NCBI GenBank assembly: GCA_016718825.1
Contig: JADKCL010000024.1
Coordinates: 62,001-126,000, forward strand
Direction: 5' to 3'
Source of the DNA: Bacteroidota bacterium
GTDB taxonomy: Bacteria; Bacteroidota; Bacteroidia; J057; JADKCL01
DNA: 64,000 nucleotides
How positions within the stretch are numbered: the stretch's first letter is position 1; each line of letters begins with the position of its first letter. Of this stretch, positions 23,846 through 33,967 are shown one piece after another. Below the pieces are notes generated by a model. The model ran no database searches. It saw only the letters and a program-made list of their open reading frames with translations, and was not told the origin of the DNA. Both the position numbers and the translations under genes were made by a program.

Positions 23846-26800
23846 TTATTCTTTGACCAAGCGGAATATGCGAGATTGCGCTCCGCGTGTCACCTTCACA
23901 ATATAAACCGAGGCCGCAAGCCCATCCACAGCGATCTCCTCACTGAAGTTGGCCCCCGCCTGAGCGGTATGATGGATCAATTGACGACCATAGAGGTCAG
24001 TCACTTCAATCAGCAGGACACCCGGCTTTGCCGTGGTCCCGGCTACCGTGAACCTGTCCCGTGTAGGATTCGGGAAAAGCCCCACTTCTGACCATTCCAA
24101 GGCATCTTCCACACCGGAAATGACATCCACATCGTGGCACATCGTTGAGGCTCCGCAATCATTGGTTGCCGTCAAACAAACATAAAACAGGCCAACCACA
24201 GCATAAGCATGCGTCGGATTTTGAAGTGTACTCGTCCCGCCGTCGCCAAAGTCCCAAGCCCAGGCATTCGGGGAATTGCTGCTCAAGTCCGTGAAGGCCA
24301 TCGACGACAAGTTTCCAGCAAAGGAAAAGTCCGTTCCAGGCGTCGGGCAAGCCACCGAAATGGTATCACAATAGGTATCCGTACCGCATTCTGTCGTCAT
24401 CGTCAAGCAGACGTTGTACAATCCGCCGACAGCGTAGGTATGGCTGGGGTTGAACAACACCGACGTGCCGCCATCGCCAAAGTCCCACGAATATGTCGGT
24501 GTACCTGTAGAAGTGCTCTGAACGGTGAAATTGGCTTGAAAGCCGAGGACAATTGTCGAAAAGCCAGCCACTGGCGGTGGACAAACGACGGTCACATTCT
24601 GGCAACTCGTACTTGTGCTACAAGCATTGGTTGCTGTGAGGCAGACATTGTAGGTGCCGGGCGCAGCGTAGGTATGGCTTGGATTCTGCGAAGTCGAAGT
24701 TCCGCCATCACCAAAGTCCCAGCTCCAAGAAGTCGGTACACCCGTGGAAGCATCTGCGAACGACAATTGCAGCAAATTGGCCGTGTTGCTGAAGGCTGCC
24801 GCCGGCGGCTGGCAAACCGTCACCGTTTGGCAACTGACATTGATTCCGCAGGCATTCGTCGCTGTCAAACAGACGCTGTAGCTGCCCGCAGCAGCATAAG
24901 TATGCGTCGGATTCTGCAAGGTGGAGGTGTTTCCGTCCCCAAAATTCCAGCTCCAGCTAATCGGCGTATTGAGGGTGTTGTCGGTGAATGTTGCGTTCAA
25001 GCCAGCCGTGGTCGCGGTATATTGCGCAACAGGAAGTGGCTGCACGGTAATCGTCACCGGCGCAGACGGGTTACTTGCGCAACCTTGGTTGGTCACGACC
25101 ACGGTGTAGGTACCGTTGCCAGTCACCAAAACCGAAGCAGAGGTTTGACCGCCAGGTGACCAGCTATTGTTGGTTGCGCTGCTCGATGTGAGCGTTACGC
25201 TTCCCCCAGCACAGAATGTCGTTGGGCCGCTTGGCGTAATCGTCGGCGTCGATGGCTGGGCACTTGCGGTGACAACCGTCGGGGCCGATGTCGCTGTACA
25301 ACCAAATCCGTTACTGACTTGGACGGTGTAGGAACCTGAAGCTGATGCCGTGATCGACTGCGTCGTTGCTCCGCCAGGACTCCAGGTATTGTTGGTGGCG
25401 CTCGAACTCGTCAAGGTGACGCTGCCCCCAATACAGAAGCTCGTCGGACCGGATGCTGAAACAGTAGGTGTCGAAGGTACCGGATTCACGGTTACCGTGA
25501 CTGGAACGGCCGTTGCCGAACTGCAACCCAAGGCCGTCGCCATGACGGTATAGTTTCCAGATGCGGTCACTGTTATCGTCTGCGTCGTCTGATTTCCAGG
25601 AGACCACAAGTTGCCCGAAGGGTTGCTACTGGTCAATGTCACCGATCCGCCAGCACAAAAGGTCGTGGGGCCGGATGCGGAAATGCTAGGCGTTGCAGGA
25701 ACAGCATTCACGGTGACGGTCACAGGCGCAGAAGGTGCCGAAGTACAACCCAAAACCGTTTGCGTCACCGTATAGGTGCCGGAGGTATTGACCGTAATTG
25801 CTTGCGTCGTGGCACCACCCGGTGACCAAAGATTACCATTGGAAGCGCTGGAGGTGAGCGTTACGCTGCCGCCTACGCAAAAGGTCGTTGGGCCGCTGGG
25901 TGTGATCACGGGTCCGGCAGGTGCAGGGGTGACAGTGACCACCACTGGCGCTGAGGCAGCTGAAACACAGCCGGAAGCTGTTTCGGTGACCGTATAGGAT
26001 CCAGATGTGGTGACCGTAATGGCCTGTGTCGTTGCGCCACCTGGAGACCAAGTATTGCCGGATGTCGCACTGGATGTCAATACCACGTTTCCGCCTGCGC
26101 AGAACGTCAACGGACCTGAGGCGGAAACCGTAGGCGCGGCTGGTGTAGGATTCACCGTCACGACGATTGGGGCTGAGGCCGCCGATGTACAACCAGAGGT
26201 TGTTACTTGGACGCTGTAAGATCCACTGGCAGAAACCGTGATTGATTGCGTCGTCGCGCCGCCGGGAGACCAAACGTTGCCCGTCGGGCTGCTACTGGTC
26301 AACACGACGCTGCCGCCTGCGCAAAATGTCGTCGGTCCAGACGCCGAAATCGTCGGGGTTGCCGGGATCGGATTTACCGTCACGACGGTAGGCGCAGATG
26401 CCGGGGAAGTACATCCCGATACCGTTTGCGTCACCGTATAGGAACCACTTGTGGTCACCGTAATGGCCTGTGTCGTAGCACCGCCGGGTGACCAAGTATT
26501 GCCCAAGGCTACGCTGGAGGTCAAGACGACGTTTCCGCCAGCGCAGAAGGTCGTCGGACCGCCCGCTGTAACGCTGGGTGCTGCCGGGATAGGATTCACG
26601 GTCACAACTGTAGGTGCAGACGTAGCGGTACAGCCGTTCACATCGGTGATTTGGACCGAATAAGATCCACTTGTCGAAACGTTGATGGATTGCGTCGTGG
26701 CGCCGCCGGGGCTCCAGACAAATCCGCTTGCCGCACTGGAAGTCAGGGTGACACTGCCACCTGTACAGAAGGTCGTCGGACCGGAAGGCGTTACCGTTGG

Positions 26801-29800
26801 CGTCACCGCCGAACTGTTGACCGTAACAACGGTGGGCGCCGAAGTTGCCGAGCAACCCAATGCATTGGTTACCTGCACCGTGTAAGAACCATTGGCACTG
26901 ACCGTGATGGCCTGTGTGGTGGCACCGCCTGGACTCCAGAGATAACTCGTTGCCAATGGTGCAGTCAGCGTTACAGATCCGCCAGTACAGAACGTGGTGG
27001 GGCCGGATGCGCTGATGGTAGGTGTGGCAGGAGCCGCATTCACGGTCACCGTGATGGCATTCGAAGGCGCAGAAACACAACCCCCGTTGTCGACGACCAC
27101 CGAATAAGTTCCGCTCGTTGTCACGGAAATCGAAGCAGTCGTCGCACCGCCCGGTGTCCAGACGTTGTTGCTCGGGCTGCTGCTGTTGAGGGTCACGCTT
27201 CCGCCGGCGCAGAAGGTCGTCGGTCCAGATGCCGTGATCGTAGGTGTTGCGGGAAGTGGATTCACCGTCACTACCGTCGGTGCTGAGGTTGCTGAACAAC
27301 CATTTGCGTCGGTCACTTGGACGGTATAGGAACCGCTCGCACTCACACTCACACTCTGCGCTGTACTCCCGCCAGGGCTCCAGAGATAGGCATTCGCGGC
27401 GGTCGAAGTCAGGTTCACGCTGCCGCCCGTGCAGAAGGTCGTCGGACCGGAAGGCGTGATCGTTGGCGTCGAAGGCAAAGGATTTACCGTGACGGTGATG
27501 CTATTCGAAGGCGCAGAAGTACATCCGCCATTGCTCACAACCACAGAATATGTGCCACTTGTCGTCGCCGAAATGGATGCAGTTGTCGCGCCGCCGGGAG
27601 TCCAAACGTTGTTGACAGGGCTGCTGCTGTTCAAAGTGACGCTTCCGCCAGAACAGAAGGTCGTCGGACCAGATGCCGTGATCGAAGGTGTCGCAGGAAT
27701 TGGATTGACGGTGACCACGGTTGGCGCTGAGGTGGCAGTACAACCGTTGACATCCGTGATTTGCACGGTGTAGGTCCCGCTTGTGCCGACCGTGATGCCT
27801 TGCGTGGTCGCGCCGCCGGGATTCCAAACATAACCGCTGGCTACGCTGGATGTCAACGTCACACTTCCACCCGTACAGAAGGTCGTCGGGCCGGATGGGG
27901 TTATTGTAGGGGTCACTGCGGAGGTATTGACGGTCACGACGGTAGGAGCAGACGTTGCCGAACAACCATTGGCGTCGGTCACTTGGACGGTGTAGGAACC
28001 GCTCGCACTCACACTCACACTCTGCGCTGTACTCCCGCCAGGGCTCCAGAGATAGGCATTCGCGGAAGTGGAAGTCAGGGTCACGCTGCCGCCTGTGCAG
28101 AAGGTCGTCGGACCGGAAGGCGTAATGACGGGCGTCGAAGGCAATGGGTTTACGGTGACCGTAATGCTATTCGAAGGCGCAGAAGTACAGCCGCCGTTGT
28201 TGACGACAACTGAATAGGTACCGCTCGTCGTCGCTGAAATCGAAGCTGTGGTAGCGCCGCCTGGTGTCCAGACGTTGTTGACAGGGCTGCTGCTGTTGAG
28301 GGTCACGCTTCCGCCAGCGCAGAAGGTCGTCGGACCAGATGCCGTGATCACAGGTGTTGCGGGAAGTGGATTGACCGTCACCACCGTAGGTGCGGACGTG
28401 GCCGAACAACCATTGGCGTCGGTCACTTGGACCGTGTAGGAACCGCTTGTGGTCGCGCTCAAGGTTTGTGTCGTCGCCCCGCCGGGGCTCCAGAGATAGG
28501 CATTCGCTGCGGTCGAAGTCAGGGTCACGCTGCCGCCCGTGCAGAAGGTCGTCGGACCGGAAGGGGTAATGACGGGCGTCGAAGGCAATGGGTTTACGGT
28601 GACCGTAATGCTATTCGAAGGCGCAGAAGTACAGCCGCCGTTGTTGACGACAACTGAATAGGTACCGCTCGTCGTCGCTGAAATCGAAGCTGTTGTGGCG
28701 CCGCCCGGTGTCCAGACGTTGTTGACGGGCTGCTGCTGTTCAGCGTGACGCTTCCCCCAGCGCAGAAGGTCGTCGGACCAGATGCCGTGATCACAGGCGT
28801 TGCTGGAAGTGGATTGACGGTCACCACCGTAGGTGCCGACGTCGCCGAACAACCATTCGCGTCGGTCACTTGGACAGTGTAGGAACCGCTCGCGCTCAAG
28901 GCTCACACTCTGCGCTGTACTCCCGCCAGGGCTCCAGAGATAGGCATTCGCTGCGGTCGAAGTCAGGTTCACGCTGCCGCCTGTGCAGAAGGTCGTCGGA
29001 CCGGAAGGCGTAATGACGGGCGTCGAAGGCAATGGATTTACGGTGACCGTAATGCTATTCGAAGGCAAAGAAGTACAGCCGCCGTTGTTGACGACAACCG
29101 AATATGTGCCACTCGTCGTCGCTGAAATCGAAGCTGTGGTAGCACCGCCTGGTGTCCAGACGTTGTTGACGGGGCTGCTGCTGTTCAGCGTTACGCTTCC
29201 GCCAGCGCAGAAGGTCGTCGGACCGGATGCCGTGATCACAGGTGTTGCGGGAAGTGGATTGACCGTCACCACCGTAGGTGCGGACGTCGCCGAACAACCA
29301 TTGGCATCGGTCACTTGGACGGTGTAGGAACCGCTCGCACTCACACTCACACTCTGCGCTGTACTCCCGCCAGGGCTCCAGAGATAGGCATTCGCTGCGG
29401 TCGAAGTCAGGGTCACGCTGCCGCCCGTGCAGAAGGTCGTCGGACCGGAAGGCGTAATGACGGGCGTCGAAGGCAATGGATTTACGGTGACCGTAATGCT
29501 ATTCGAAGGCAAAGAAGTACAGCCGCCGTTGTTGACGACAACCGAATAAGTGCCACTCGTCGTCGCTGAAATCGAAGCCGTCGTAGCGCCGCCCGGTGTC
29601 CAGACGTTGTTGACGGGGCTGCTGCTGTTCAGCGTGACGCTTCCGCCAGCGCAGAAGGTCGTCGGACCGGAAGCTGTGATTACAGGTGTTGCGGGAAGTG
29701 GATTGACCGTCACGACCGTCGGTGCTGAGGTAGCAGTGCAACCTGCACCATTGGTGACTTGGACCGTGTAGGAACCTGAAGTCGTCGCCGAAATCGCTTG

Positions 29801-32338
29801 CGTTGTCGCTCCGCCGGGGCTCCAGAGATAACTTGTGCCAGCCGTGGATGTCAACGTGACACTTCCACCTGCACAAAAGGTCGTTGGGCCGGAGGGCGTG
29901 ATCGTCGGTGTTGCGGGCAAAGCATTCACCGTGACCACCGTAGGTGCAGAGGTTGCTGTACAACCATTGCTACCCGTCACTTGAACGGTGTAGGAACCGC
30001 TCGCACTCACACTCACACTCTGCGCTGTACTCCCACCGGGGCTCCACAGATAGGAAGTCGCAGCCGTGGAGGTCAAGTTGACACTACCACCTGCGCAAAA
30101 TGTCGTTGGCCCCGAAGGTGTGATTGTGGGCGTCGATGGCGCTGCATTTACCGTCACCACCACTGGCGCAGAGGCTGCTGAGGTGCATCCTGACGTTGTC
30201 ACCGATACCGTATAGGATCCACTTGTCGACACCGTCAAAGCTTGTGTCGTCGCGCCACCCGGACTCCAAACATTCCCGGTTGGGCTGCTGCTCGTGAGTA
30301 CGACCGTACCCGGTGCACAGAATGTCAGCGGACCGGAGGCCGAAACCGTCGGCGTCGCAGGAATTGCATTGATCGTGATATTTACGCCGTTGTCGCTGCC
30401 CACGATCGCAGGGGTGCTGGAAACGACACGTACCCGGTAGCCTGTTCCCGTGGCGGTACCGCCGGGAATTGTGCAAACAATGGTGCCTGCAGTCGTGCTC
30501 ACAAGCGTGCCGATCGTCACTGGCGAACCAAAACTACCCGAGGCGTTGGAGAGCTGCGCCGTAAAAACGTTGCCGGCAATATACGGCCCGGTAATGGTGA
30601 AAGGAAGGTTGAAAGTGGCGCCGGCGCAGAAGGGCGAACCTGTTACGGTTCCAGTGGTGATTGTATTTCCTGCGGCCACGATCTTGAGTTGGCCGTTGCG
30701 CGTGGTATGCGGGATGACAGCGAAGGTATTGTCGGTAAATTCCAGTGGTGTGGGTGTATTGGCAAAGGTGACCGGCGTGACTGCCCCTGGCGCGCCCACC
30801 AAGTTGTACCGTACCGTAAACAAAATCGCCGAATCCGGGACGGTGACCCCCACAAGTGTCGGATCATTCCAAGAAAAGGTCAGTTTTCCCGTGCCGATTT
30901 GCGTCGTCCCGAAGTTGGAGAGCGACATGTTGGGAAGGCCAAAAAATGGGATGCTATTGTAGGTTGCCACCGTTGTGCCGCCCCAATCTACCGTACCTTG
31001 CATCGCAATGAGGTTATTGAAGTCGTTGGCGCGCACAGGAAGATCCACCGTGGTAAGTGTCGGGCCTTGAACAGAATCCGCAAAGATTTTGAATTGCGGA
31101 ACCGAGCCATTCACCCGGATATTTCCGTTGCGGGTGGTATGCGGAATGACCGTAAACGAATTGTCGGTGAATTCCAGCGGCGTAGGTGTGTTGACGAAAG
31201 AAACAGGGGTTTGTGAGCCAGGTGTGCCCACAATGTTGAATCGGATGGTGAAAATGATCGCCGAGTCAGGAACTGTGACACCGATCAATGTGGGGTCATT
31301 CCAAGAGAAAGTCAGTTTACCCGTTCCCACCTGCGTCGTCCCGAAATTGGACAGCGACATACTTGGCAATCCAAAAAAGGTCATGCTGTTGTAGGTTGCG
31401 ATGGAGGTATTCCAGGAAACCGTGCCCTGCGCTGCAATCAGATTGGTCCATTCGTTTGCACGGATGGGAACATCTACTTGCGAACCGGTGTTTCCACTGA
31501 CAGAATCCGCAAATATCTTAAAAATGCCCGACGAGCAAGAAGCCGGGGCTGTAAACAAGTTATTGGCAGTCAAGGCACAACCCGGCGATGCCGAAAAATT
31601 GGATGTAACGTTGACCGCAGCGCCGTTGGCCGTCAAACCGGTCAAAGTCACGGTTTGGGGGCTGCTTGTAATGGCAAAACTTTGTCCGGCGACATTCAGC
31701 GTTCCCGTTCCAGGCGCGTTGTTATAGGTCACGGTGACCTGCTGCGTATAGGTATTGGTCCCTGGATTGCAAGCTGTTTGCGTACCAGCCGAGAGATTGG
31801 TAATCGCGCAAGCACCACCACCTGTCACGTCAATTTTCCCGGGATTGACCACAAAAGGTATAGGAGCAAAACTCAGATCGACCACCTCAATCGGCGTCGG
31901 AGAATTGACGATTGAAACCGGTGTGGTTGAGCCACCTGAACCCACCAAATTAAACCTGATTTTGAAAATCGTCGTGCCTGCCGGCACCGTGATGCCGGTG
32001 ACGTTGTTGTCATTCCACGAAAAGGTCAGCCTACCGGTTCCGATTTGTGCGGTTCCAAAATTGGATCCGGACAAAAACGGCAAGTTGTAGGCAACGGTGC
32101 TGTTGTAAGTCGCGACAGCCACGTTCCACTGAAATGTGCCCTGAAGTGAAATAATGTCGGTAAACTCACGCACCTTTACGCTTACATCCACCTGCGAGCC
32201 ATTGGTGCCGCTGACGGTGTCGGCCCAGATCGTGAACGTGGCCTTGGCCTGAGTGGCGGCAAAAAACAAGAGCAAACAAGCGATCCACCCTTTGAGGGAA
32301 GGAACCTTCGAATTCAAAAATGTCAAGATTTTTTTCAT
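23846..32338 (-). CDS. giant T9SS surface protein: 3 cohesin-like, ~24 Ig-like and 4 PKD domains
   Basis: The protein is ~2830 aa, started at the ATG at 32338 (signal region MKKILTFLNSKVPSLKGWIA and a hydrophobic core). A TTG start at 32371 is less likely. Three cohesin-like modules (~30-560; FTIWADTVSGTNGSQVDVSV, TFSWNDPTLIGVTVPDSA) lead into about 24 Ig-like repeats of ~78 residues with the core ITPSGPTTFCAGGSVTLTSS...W(S/T)PGG. Two repeat types alternate through much of the array (ATSAPTVVTVN and SLPSNSITVTVN endings). Four PKD domains (WDFGDGGTSTLQNPTHTYA) and a type A sorting domain (VGLFPNPTRDRFTVAG, SRIFRLVKE) follow. Between ~28735 and ~28905 the frame is shifted by a +1/-1 pair, so ~57 residues do not fit the repeat. 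An adhesin or surface-assembly role is likely; the exact partner is unknown. Confidence 0.85.
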   Translation of the reverse strand: MKKILTFLNSKVPSLKGWIACLLLFFAATQAKATFTIWADTVSGTNGSQVDVSVKVREFTDIISLQGTFQWNVAVATYNSTVAYNLPFLSGSNFGTAQIGTGRLTFSWNDNNVTGITVPAGTTIFKIRFNLVGSGGSTTPVSIVNSPTPIEVVDLSFAPIPFVVNPGKIDVTGGGACAITNLSAGTQTACNPGTNTYTQQVTVTYNNAPGTGTLNVAGQSFAITSSPQTVTLTGLTANGAAVNVTSNFSASPGCALTANNLFTAPASCSSGIFKIFADSVSGNTGSQVDVPIRANEWTNLIAAQGTVSWNTSIATYNSMTFFGLPSMSLSNFGTTQVGTGKLTFSWNDPTLIGVTVPDSAIIFTIRFNIVGTPGSQTPVSFVNTPTPLEFTDNSFTVIPHTTRNGNIRVNGSVPQFKIFADSVQGPTLTTVDLPVRANDFNNLIAMQGTVDWGGTTVATYNSIPFFGLPNMSLSNFGTTQIGTGKLTFSWNDPTLVGVTVPDSAILFTVRYNLVGAPGAVTPVTFANTPTPLEFTDNTFAVIPHTTRNGQLKIVAAGNTITTGTVTGSPFCAGATFNLPFTITGPYIAGNVFTAQLSNASGSFGSPVTIGTLVSTTAGTIVCTIPGGTATGTGYRVRVVSSTPAIVGSDNGVNITINAIPATPTVSASGPLTFCAPGTVVLTSSSPTGNVWSPGGATTQALTVSTSGSYTVSVTTSGCTSAASAPVVVTVNAAPSTPTITPSGPTTFCAGGSVNLTSTAATSYLWSPGGSTAQSVSVSASGSYTVQVTGSNGCTATSAPTVVTVNALPATPTITPSGPTTFCAGGSVTLTSTAGTSYLWSPGGATTQAISATTSGSYTVQVTNGAGCTATSAPTVVTVNPLPATPVITASGPTTFCAGGSVTLNSSSPVNNVWTPGGATTASISATTSGTYSVVVNNGGCTSLPSNSITVTVNPLPSTPVITPSGPTTFCTGGSVTLTSTAANAYLWSPGGSTAQSVSVSASGSYTVQVTDANGCSATSAPTVVTVNPLPATPVITASGPTTFCAGGSVTLNSSSPVNNVWTPGGATTASISATTSGTYSVVVNNGGCTSLPSNSITVTVNPLPSTPVITPSGPTTFCTGGSVNLTSTAANAYLWSPGGSTAQSVSLERERFLHCPSDRREWLFGDVGTYGGDRQSTSSNACDHGIWSDDLLRWGKRHAEQQQPVNNVWTPGGATTASISATTSGTYSVVVNNGGCTSAPSNSITVTVNPLPSTPVITPSGPTTFCTGGSVTLTSTAANAYLWSPGGATTQTLSATTSGSYTVQVTDANGCSATSAPTVVTVNPLPATPVITASGPTTFCAGGSVTLNSSSPVNNVWTPGGATTASISATTSGTYSVVVNNGGCTSAPSNSITVTVNPLPSTPVITPSGPTTFCTGGSVTLTSTSANAYLWSPGGSTAQSVSVSASGSYTVQVTDANGCSATSAPTVVTVNTSAVTPTITPSGPTTFCTGGSVTLTSSVASGYVWNPGGATTQGITVGTSGTYTVQITDVNGCTATSAPTVVTVNPIPATPSITASGPTTFCSGGSVTLNSSSPVNNVWTPGGATTASISATTSGTYSVVVSNGGCTSAPSNSITVTVNPLPSTPTITPSGPTTFCTGGSVNLTSTAANAYLWSPGGSTAQSVSVSASGSYTVQVTDANGCSATSAPTVVTVNPLPATPTITASGPTTFCAGGSVTLNSSSPSNNVWTPGGATTASISVTTSGTYSVVVDNGGCVSAPSNAITVTVNAAPATPTISASGPTTFCTGGSVTLTAPLATSYLWSPGGATTQAITVSANGSYTVQVTNALGCSATSAPTVVTVNSSAVTPTVTPSGPTTFCTGGSVTLTSSAASGFVWSPGGATTQSINVSTSGSYSVQITDVNGCTATSAPTVVTVNPIPAAPSVTAGGPTTFCAGGNVVLTSSVALGNTWSPGGATTQAITVTTSGSYTVTQTVSGCTSPASAPTVVTVNPIPATPTISASGPTTFCAGGSVVLTSSSPTGNVWSPGGATTQSITVSASGSYSVQVTTSGCTSAASAPIVVTVNPTPAAPTVSASGPLTFCAGGNVVLTSSATSGNTWSPGGATTQAITVTTSGSYTVTETASGCVSAASAPVVVTVTPAPAGPVITPSGPTTFCVGGSVTLTSSASNGNLWSPGGATTQAITVNTSGTYTVTQTVLGCTSAPSAPVTVTVNAVPATPSISASGPTTFCAGGSVTLTSSNPSGNLWSPGNQTTQTITVTASGNYTVMATALGCSSATAVPVTVTVNPVPSTPTVSASGPTSFCIGGSVTLTSSSATNNTWSPGGATTQSITASASGSYTVQVSNGFGCTATSAPTVVTASAQPSTPTITPSGPTTFCAGGSVTLTSSSATNNSWSPGGQTSASVLVTGNGTYTVVVTNQGCASNPSAPVTITVQPLPVAQYTATTAGLNATFTDNTLNTPISWSWNFGDGNTSTLQNPTHTYAAAGSYSVCLTATNACGINVSCQTVTVCQPPAAAFSNTANLLQLSFADASTGVPTSWSWDFGDGGTSTSQNPSHTYAAPGTYNVCLTATNACSTSTSCQNVTVVCPPPVAGFSTIVLGFQANFTVQSTSTGTPTYSWDFGDGGTSVLFNPSHTYAVGGLYNVCLTMTTECGTDTYCDTISVACPTPGTDFSFAGNLSSMAFTDLSSNSPNAWAWDFGDGGTSTLQNPTHAYAVVGLFYVCLTATNDCGASTMCHDVDVISGVEDALEWSEVGLFPNPTRDRFTVAGTTAKPGVLLIEVTDLYGRQLIHHTAQAGANFSEEIAVDGLAASVYIVKVTRGAQSRIFRLVKE
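25020..30360 (-). repeat. coding tandem array of ~235-bp Ig-like repeats
   Basis: About 24 units are present, each with the minus-strand coding for PSGPTTFC(A/T)GGSVTL. Adjacent units alternate between two types over 27,000-29,700, giving a ~470-bp higher-order unit with near-identical DNA copies. This favours recombination and assembly collapse. Confidence 0.85.
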
Positions 32339-32351
32339 GTCAAACGTGGAA

Positions 32352-33854
32352 TTAAGGTCTGTCGAAAACAATTTTTCTCAAAAAGTGCCCTGCGTCGGTT
32401 TCGACATTCAGGAACCCAAAACCTGAGGCGGTTTCGGAAGGGATTTGGCATTCGATCATATTTCCAGTGCAAATCCAATCGAGGGGGAAAGATTGGCCCA
32501 AGCCGTTCATCCAGGATACATGCTGTACCGTGGGGAAACCGCTACCGGAAAACACTGTAAACCGGCCGCGATCAGCGGAAACCGGATTGGGATAAATTTG
32601 AACTTCGGCAAAGGATGGATCCGCGGCTATTCCGGTTCCGGAACCTGTGACCAAAAGATGACCTTGAAGCAGGGTCAATTGCGCCGTGTTGAAACTGACA
32701 TCTACCAATTCCCAAGGCGTGGGAGATTGGACGAAATCTACATCGGAGGCCGCCCCGGCAGCGCCGACGTAGAGGACCTGCAAACCAAACATCGCTGCAG
32801 AGTCTGCAAGATTGACGCCAATCAGGCTCGGATCGTTCCAAGAAAAGGTCACAATTCCTTGGGCGACAGCGGTCAAGCCAAAATTGGACAAGGACATATT
32901 GGGCAACAGCGGAATCACAGCCCCATAAGTGGCCACGCCCGCATCCCAAGACAAGGTCCCTTGTGCACTGATGATGTCCTGAAAGCCCAAAACACGGATG
33001 TAAATCGTATCCATTACACCGGAAGGACCTTCAATCGAATCTCCGAAAATGGTCACTGCTGCGGCAGGTGCCAACGTCGCGAATCCAAACGGACCTGCAC
33101 TCACCGTATTCAGGCTGTCGCATTCTTCCTGCACGTAAAATTCAAAGGTCCCTCCCGCCTGCAGGTTCGAAACCAACACAGTATTGTTGCCCTGTTGGGA
33201 GGTGCCGGATGCGTTTCCAAGGCCGGAACCCGGCGTAAAGCCCCAAATACCCCATTCGAGGAAGTAGTTGGCACCGGGATTGGTCGAATGCCATTGCAAA
33301 TGCGCCTGTGTTTGCAACACGCCGGTCGCATTCAACGAATCCGGAATTTCGCAGACCGTGGGGACGTTGATGCGGACATTGCCGCTCCGCGTTACAAAAG
33401 GTATCGGCGTATATGCCCAGTTGACAACTTCGATGAGGGTAGGAATCGCTGTGATCGCAACGGGAGATTCTGAACCTGGACTACCAACCAATTGAAAGAC
33501 AACGCCAAAGATTTCACTGCCGTCGGGAATTGAAATTGGCGTGAGATTGTTTTCATTCCAGGAGAATGTCAGCTTGCCATTGACAACATACGAAGTCCCG
33601 AAATTGGCATTGGTCATGCTGGGCAAATTCATGTTTTGAACGCCGACAAATGCAAGCACCGCGCTGTCAAAAGCAACTGTTCCCTGCACGGAAATGATGG
33701 AATCAAAATGATTCACCCTGATGGGCACAATCACCTGCGAACCTTGGTTTCCCGTGAGTGAATCTGCAAAGAATTCAAATTGACCGGCAGGCATTGCCCA
33801 TCCGCGCGTGCAGAGGAGCAAGCCAACAAAGATTCCGGTCAGGAGTGATTTCAT
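32352..33854 (-). CDS. T9SS surface protein with two cohesin-like domains and an FN3-like domain
   Basis: This is a 500-aa exported protein with the signal peptide MKSLLTGIFVGLLLCTRGWA. Cohesin-like module 1 is at ~25-165 (FEFFADSLTGNQGSQVIVPI, VNGKLTFSWNENNLTPISIP). A fibronectin-III-like domain is at ~170-270 (ATGVLQTQAHLQWHS, NLQAGGTFEFYVQEE). Cohesin-like module 2 is at ~275-405, and the type A sorting domain at ~415-500 contains VQIYPNPVSADRGRF. Cohesins bind dockerins in cellulosomes and surface scaffolds. The same module type recurs in the giant protein 13 bp downstream, and a dockerin-like segment lies in the protein encoded upstream. It is probably part of one operon with both giants. 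Whether these cohesins bind that dockerin is inference. Confidence 0.8.
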   Translation of the reverse strand: MKSLLTGIFVGLLLCTRGWAMPAGQFEFFADSLTGNQGSQVIVPIRVNHFDSIISVQGTVAFDSAVLAFVGVQNMNLPSMTNANFGTSYVVNGKLTFSWNENNLTPISIPDGSEIFGVVFQLVGSPGSESPVAITAIPTLIEVVNWAYTPIPFVTRSGNVRINVPTVCEIPDSLNATGVLQTQAHLQWHSTNPGANYFLEWGIWGFTPGSGLGNASGTSQQGNNTVLVSNLQAGGTFEFYVQEECDSLNTVSAGPFGFATLAPAAAVTIFGDSIEGPSGVMDTIYIRVLGFQDIISAQGTLSWDAGVATYGAVIPLLPNMSLSNFGLTAVAQGIVTFSWNDPSLIGVNLADSAAMFGLQVLYVGAAGAASDVDFVQSPTPWELVDVSFNTAQLTLLQGHLLVTGSGTGIAADPSFAEVQIYPNPVSADRGRFTVFSGSGFPTVQHVSWMNGLGQSFPLDWICTGNMIECQIPSETASGFGFLNVETDAGHFLRKIVFDRP

Positions 33855-33885
33855 CAGGCAAATTGAATTGAAGAGGAATCGTTGT

Positions 33886-33915
33886 CAGTCCCCTCCAAAG
33901 CCTTGGAGAGGACTG
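33886..33915 (-). other. intergenic hairpin in the surface-protein cluster
   Basis: CAGTCCCCTCCAA (33886-33898) and TTGGAGAGGACTG (33903-33915) pair over 13 bp with one mismatch and a 4-nt loop. No T run follows in either direction, so it fits mRNA processing, attenuation or protection better than termination. Confidence 0.45.
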
Positions 33916-33967
33916 AACAACAATCTTGAATTGCGCTCAATGCCGCTTGCATACGCGTCACGCGGGA

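Noticed and set aside
24209..31915. Many plus-strand frames of 60-320 codons across the Ig array
   Set aside because: They are periodic mirror frames of the tandem repeats with Arg/Gly-rich nonsense composition.
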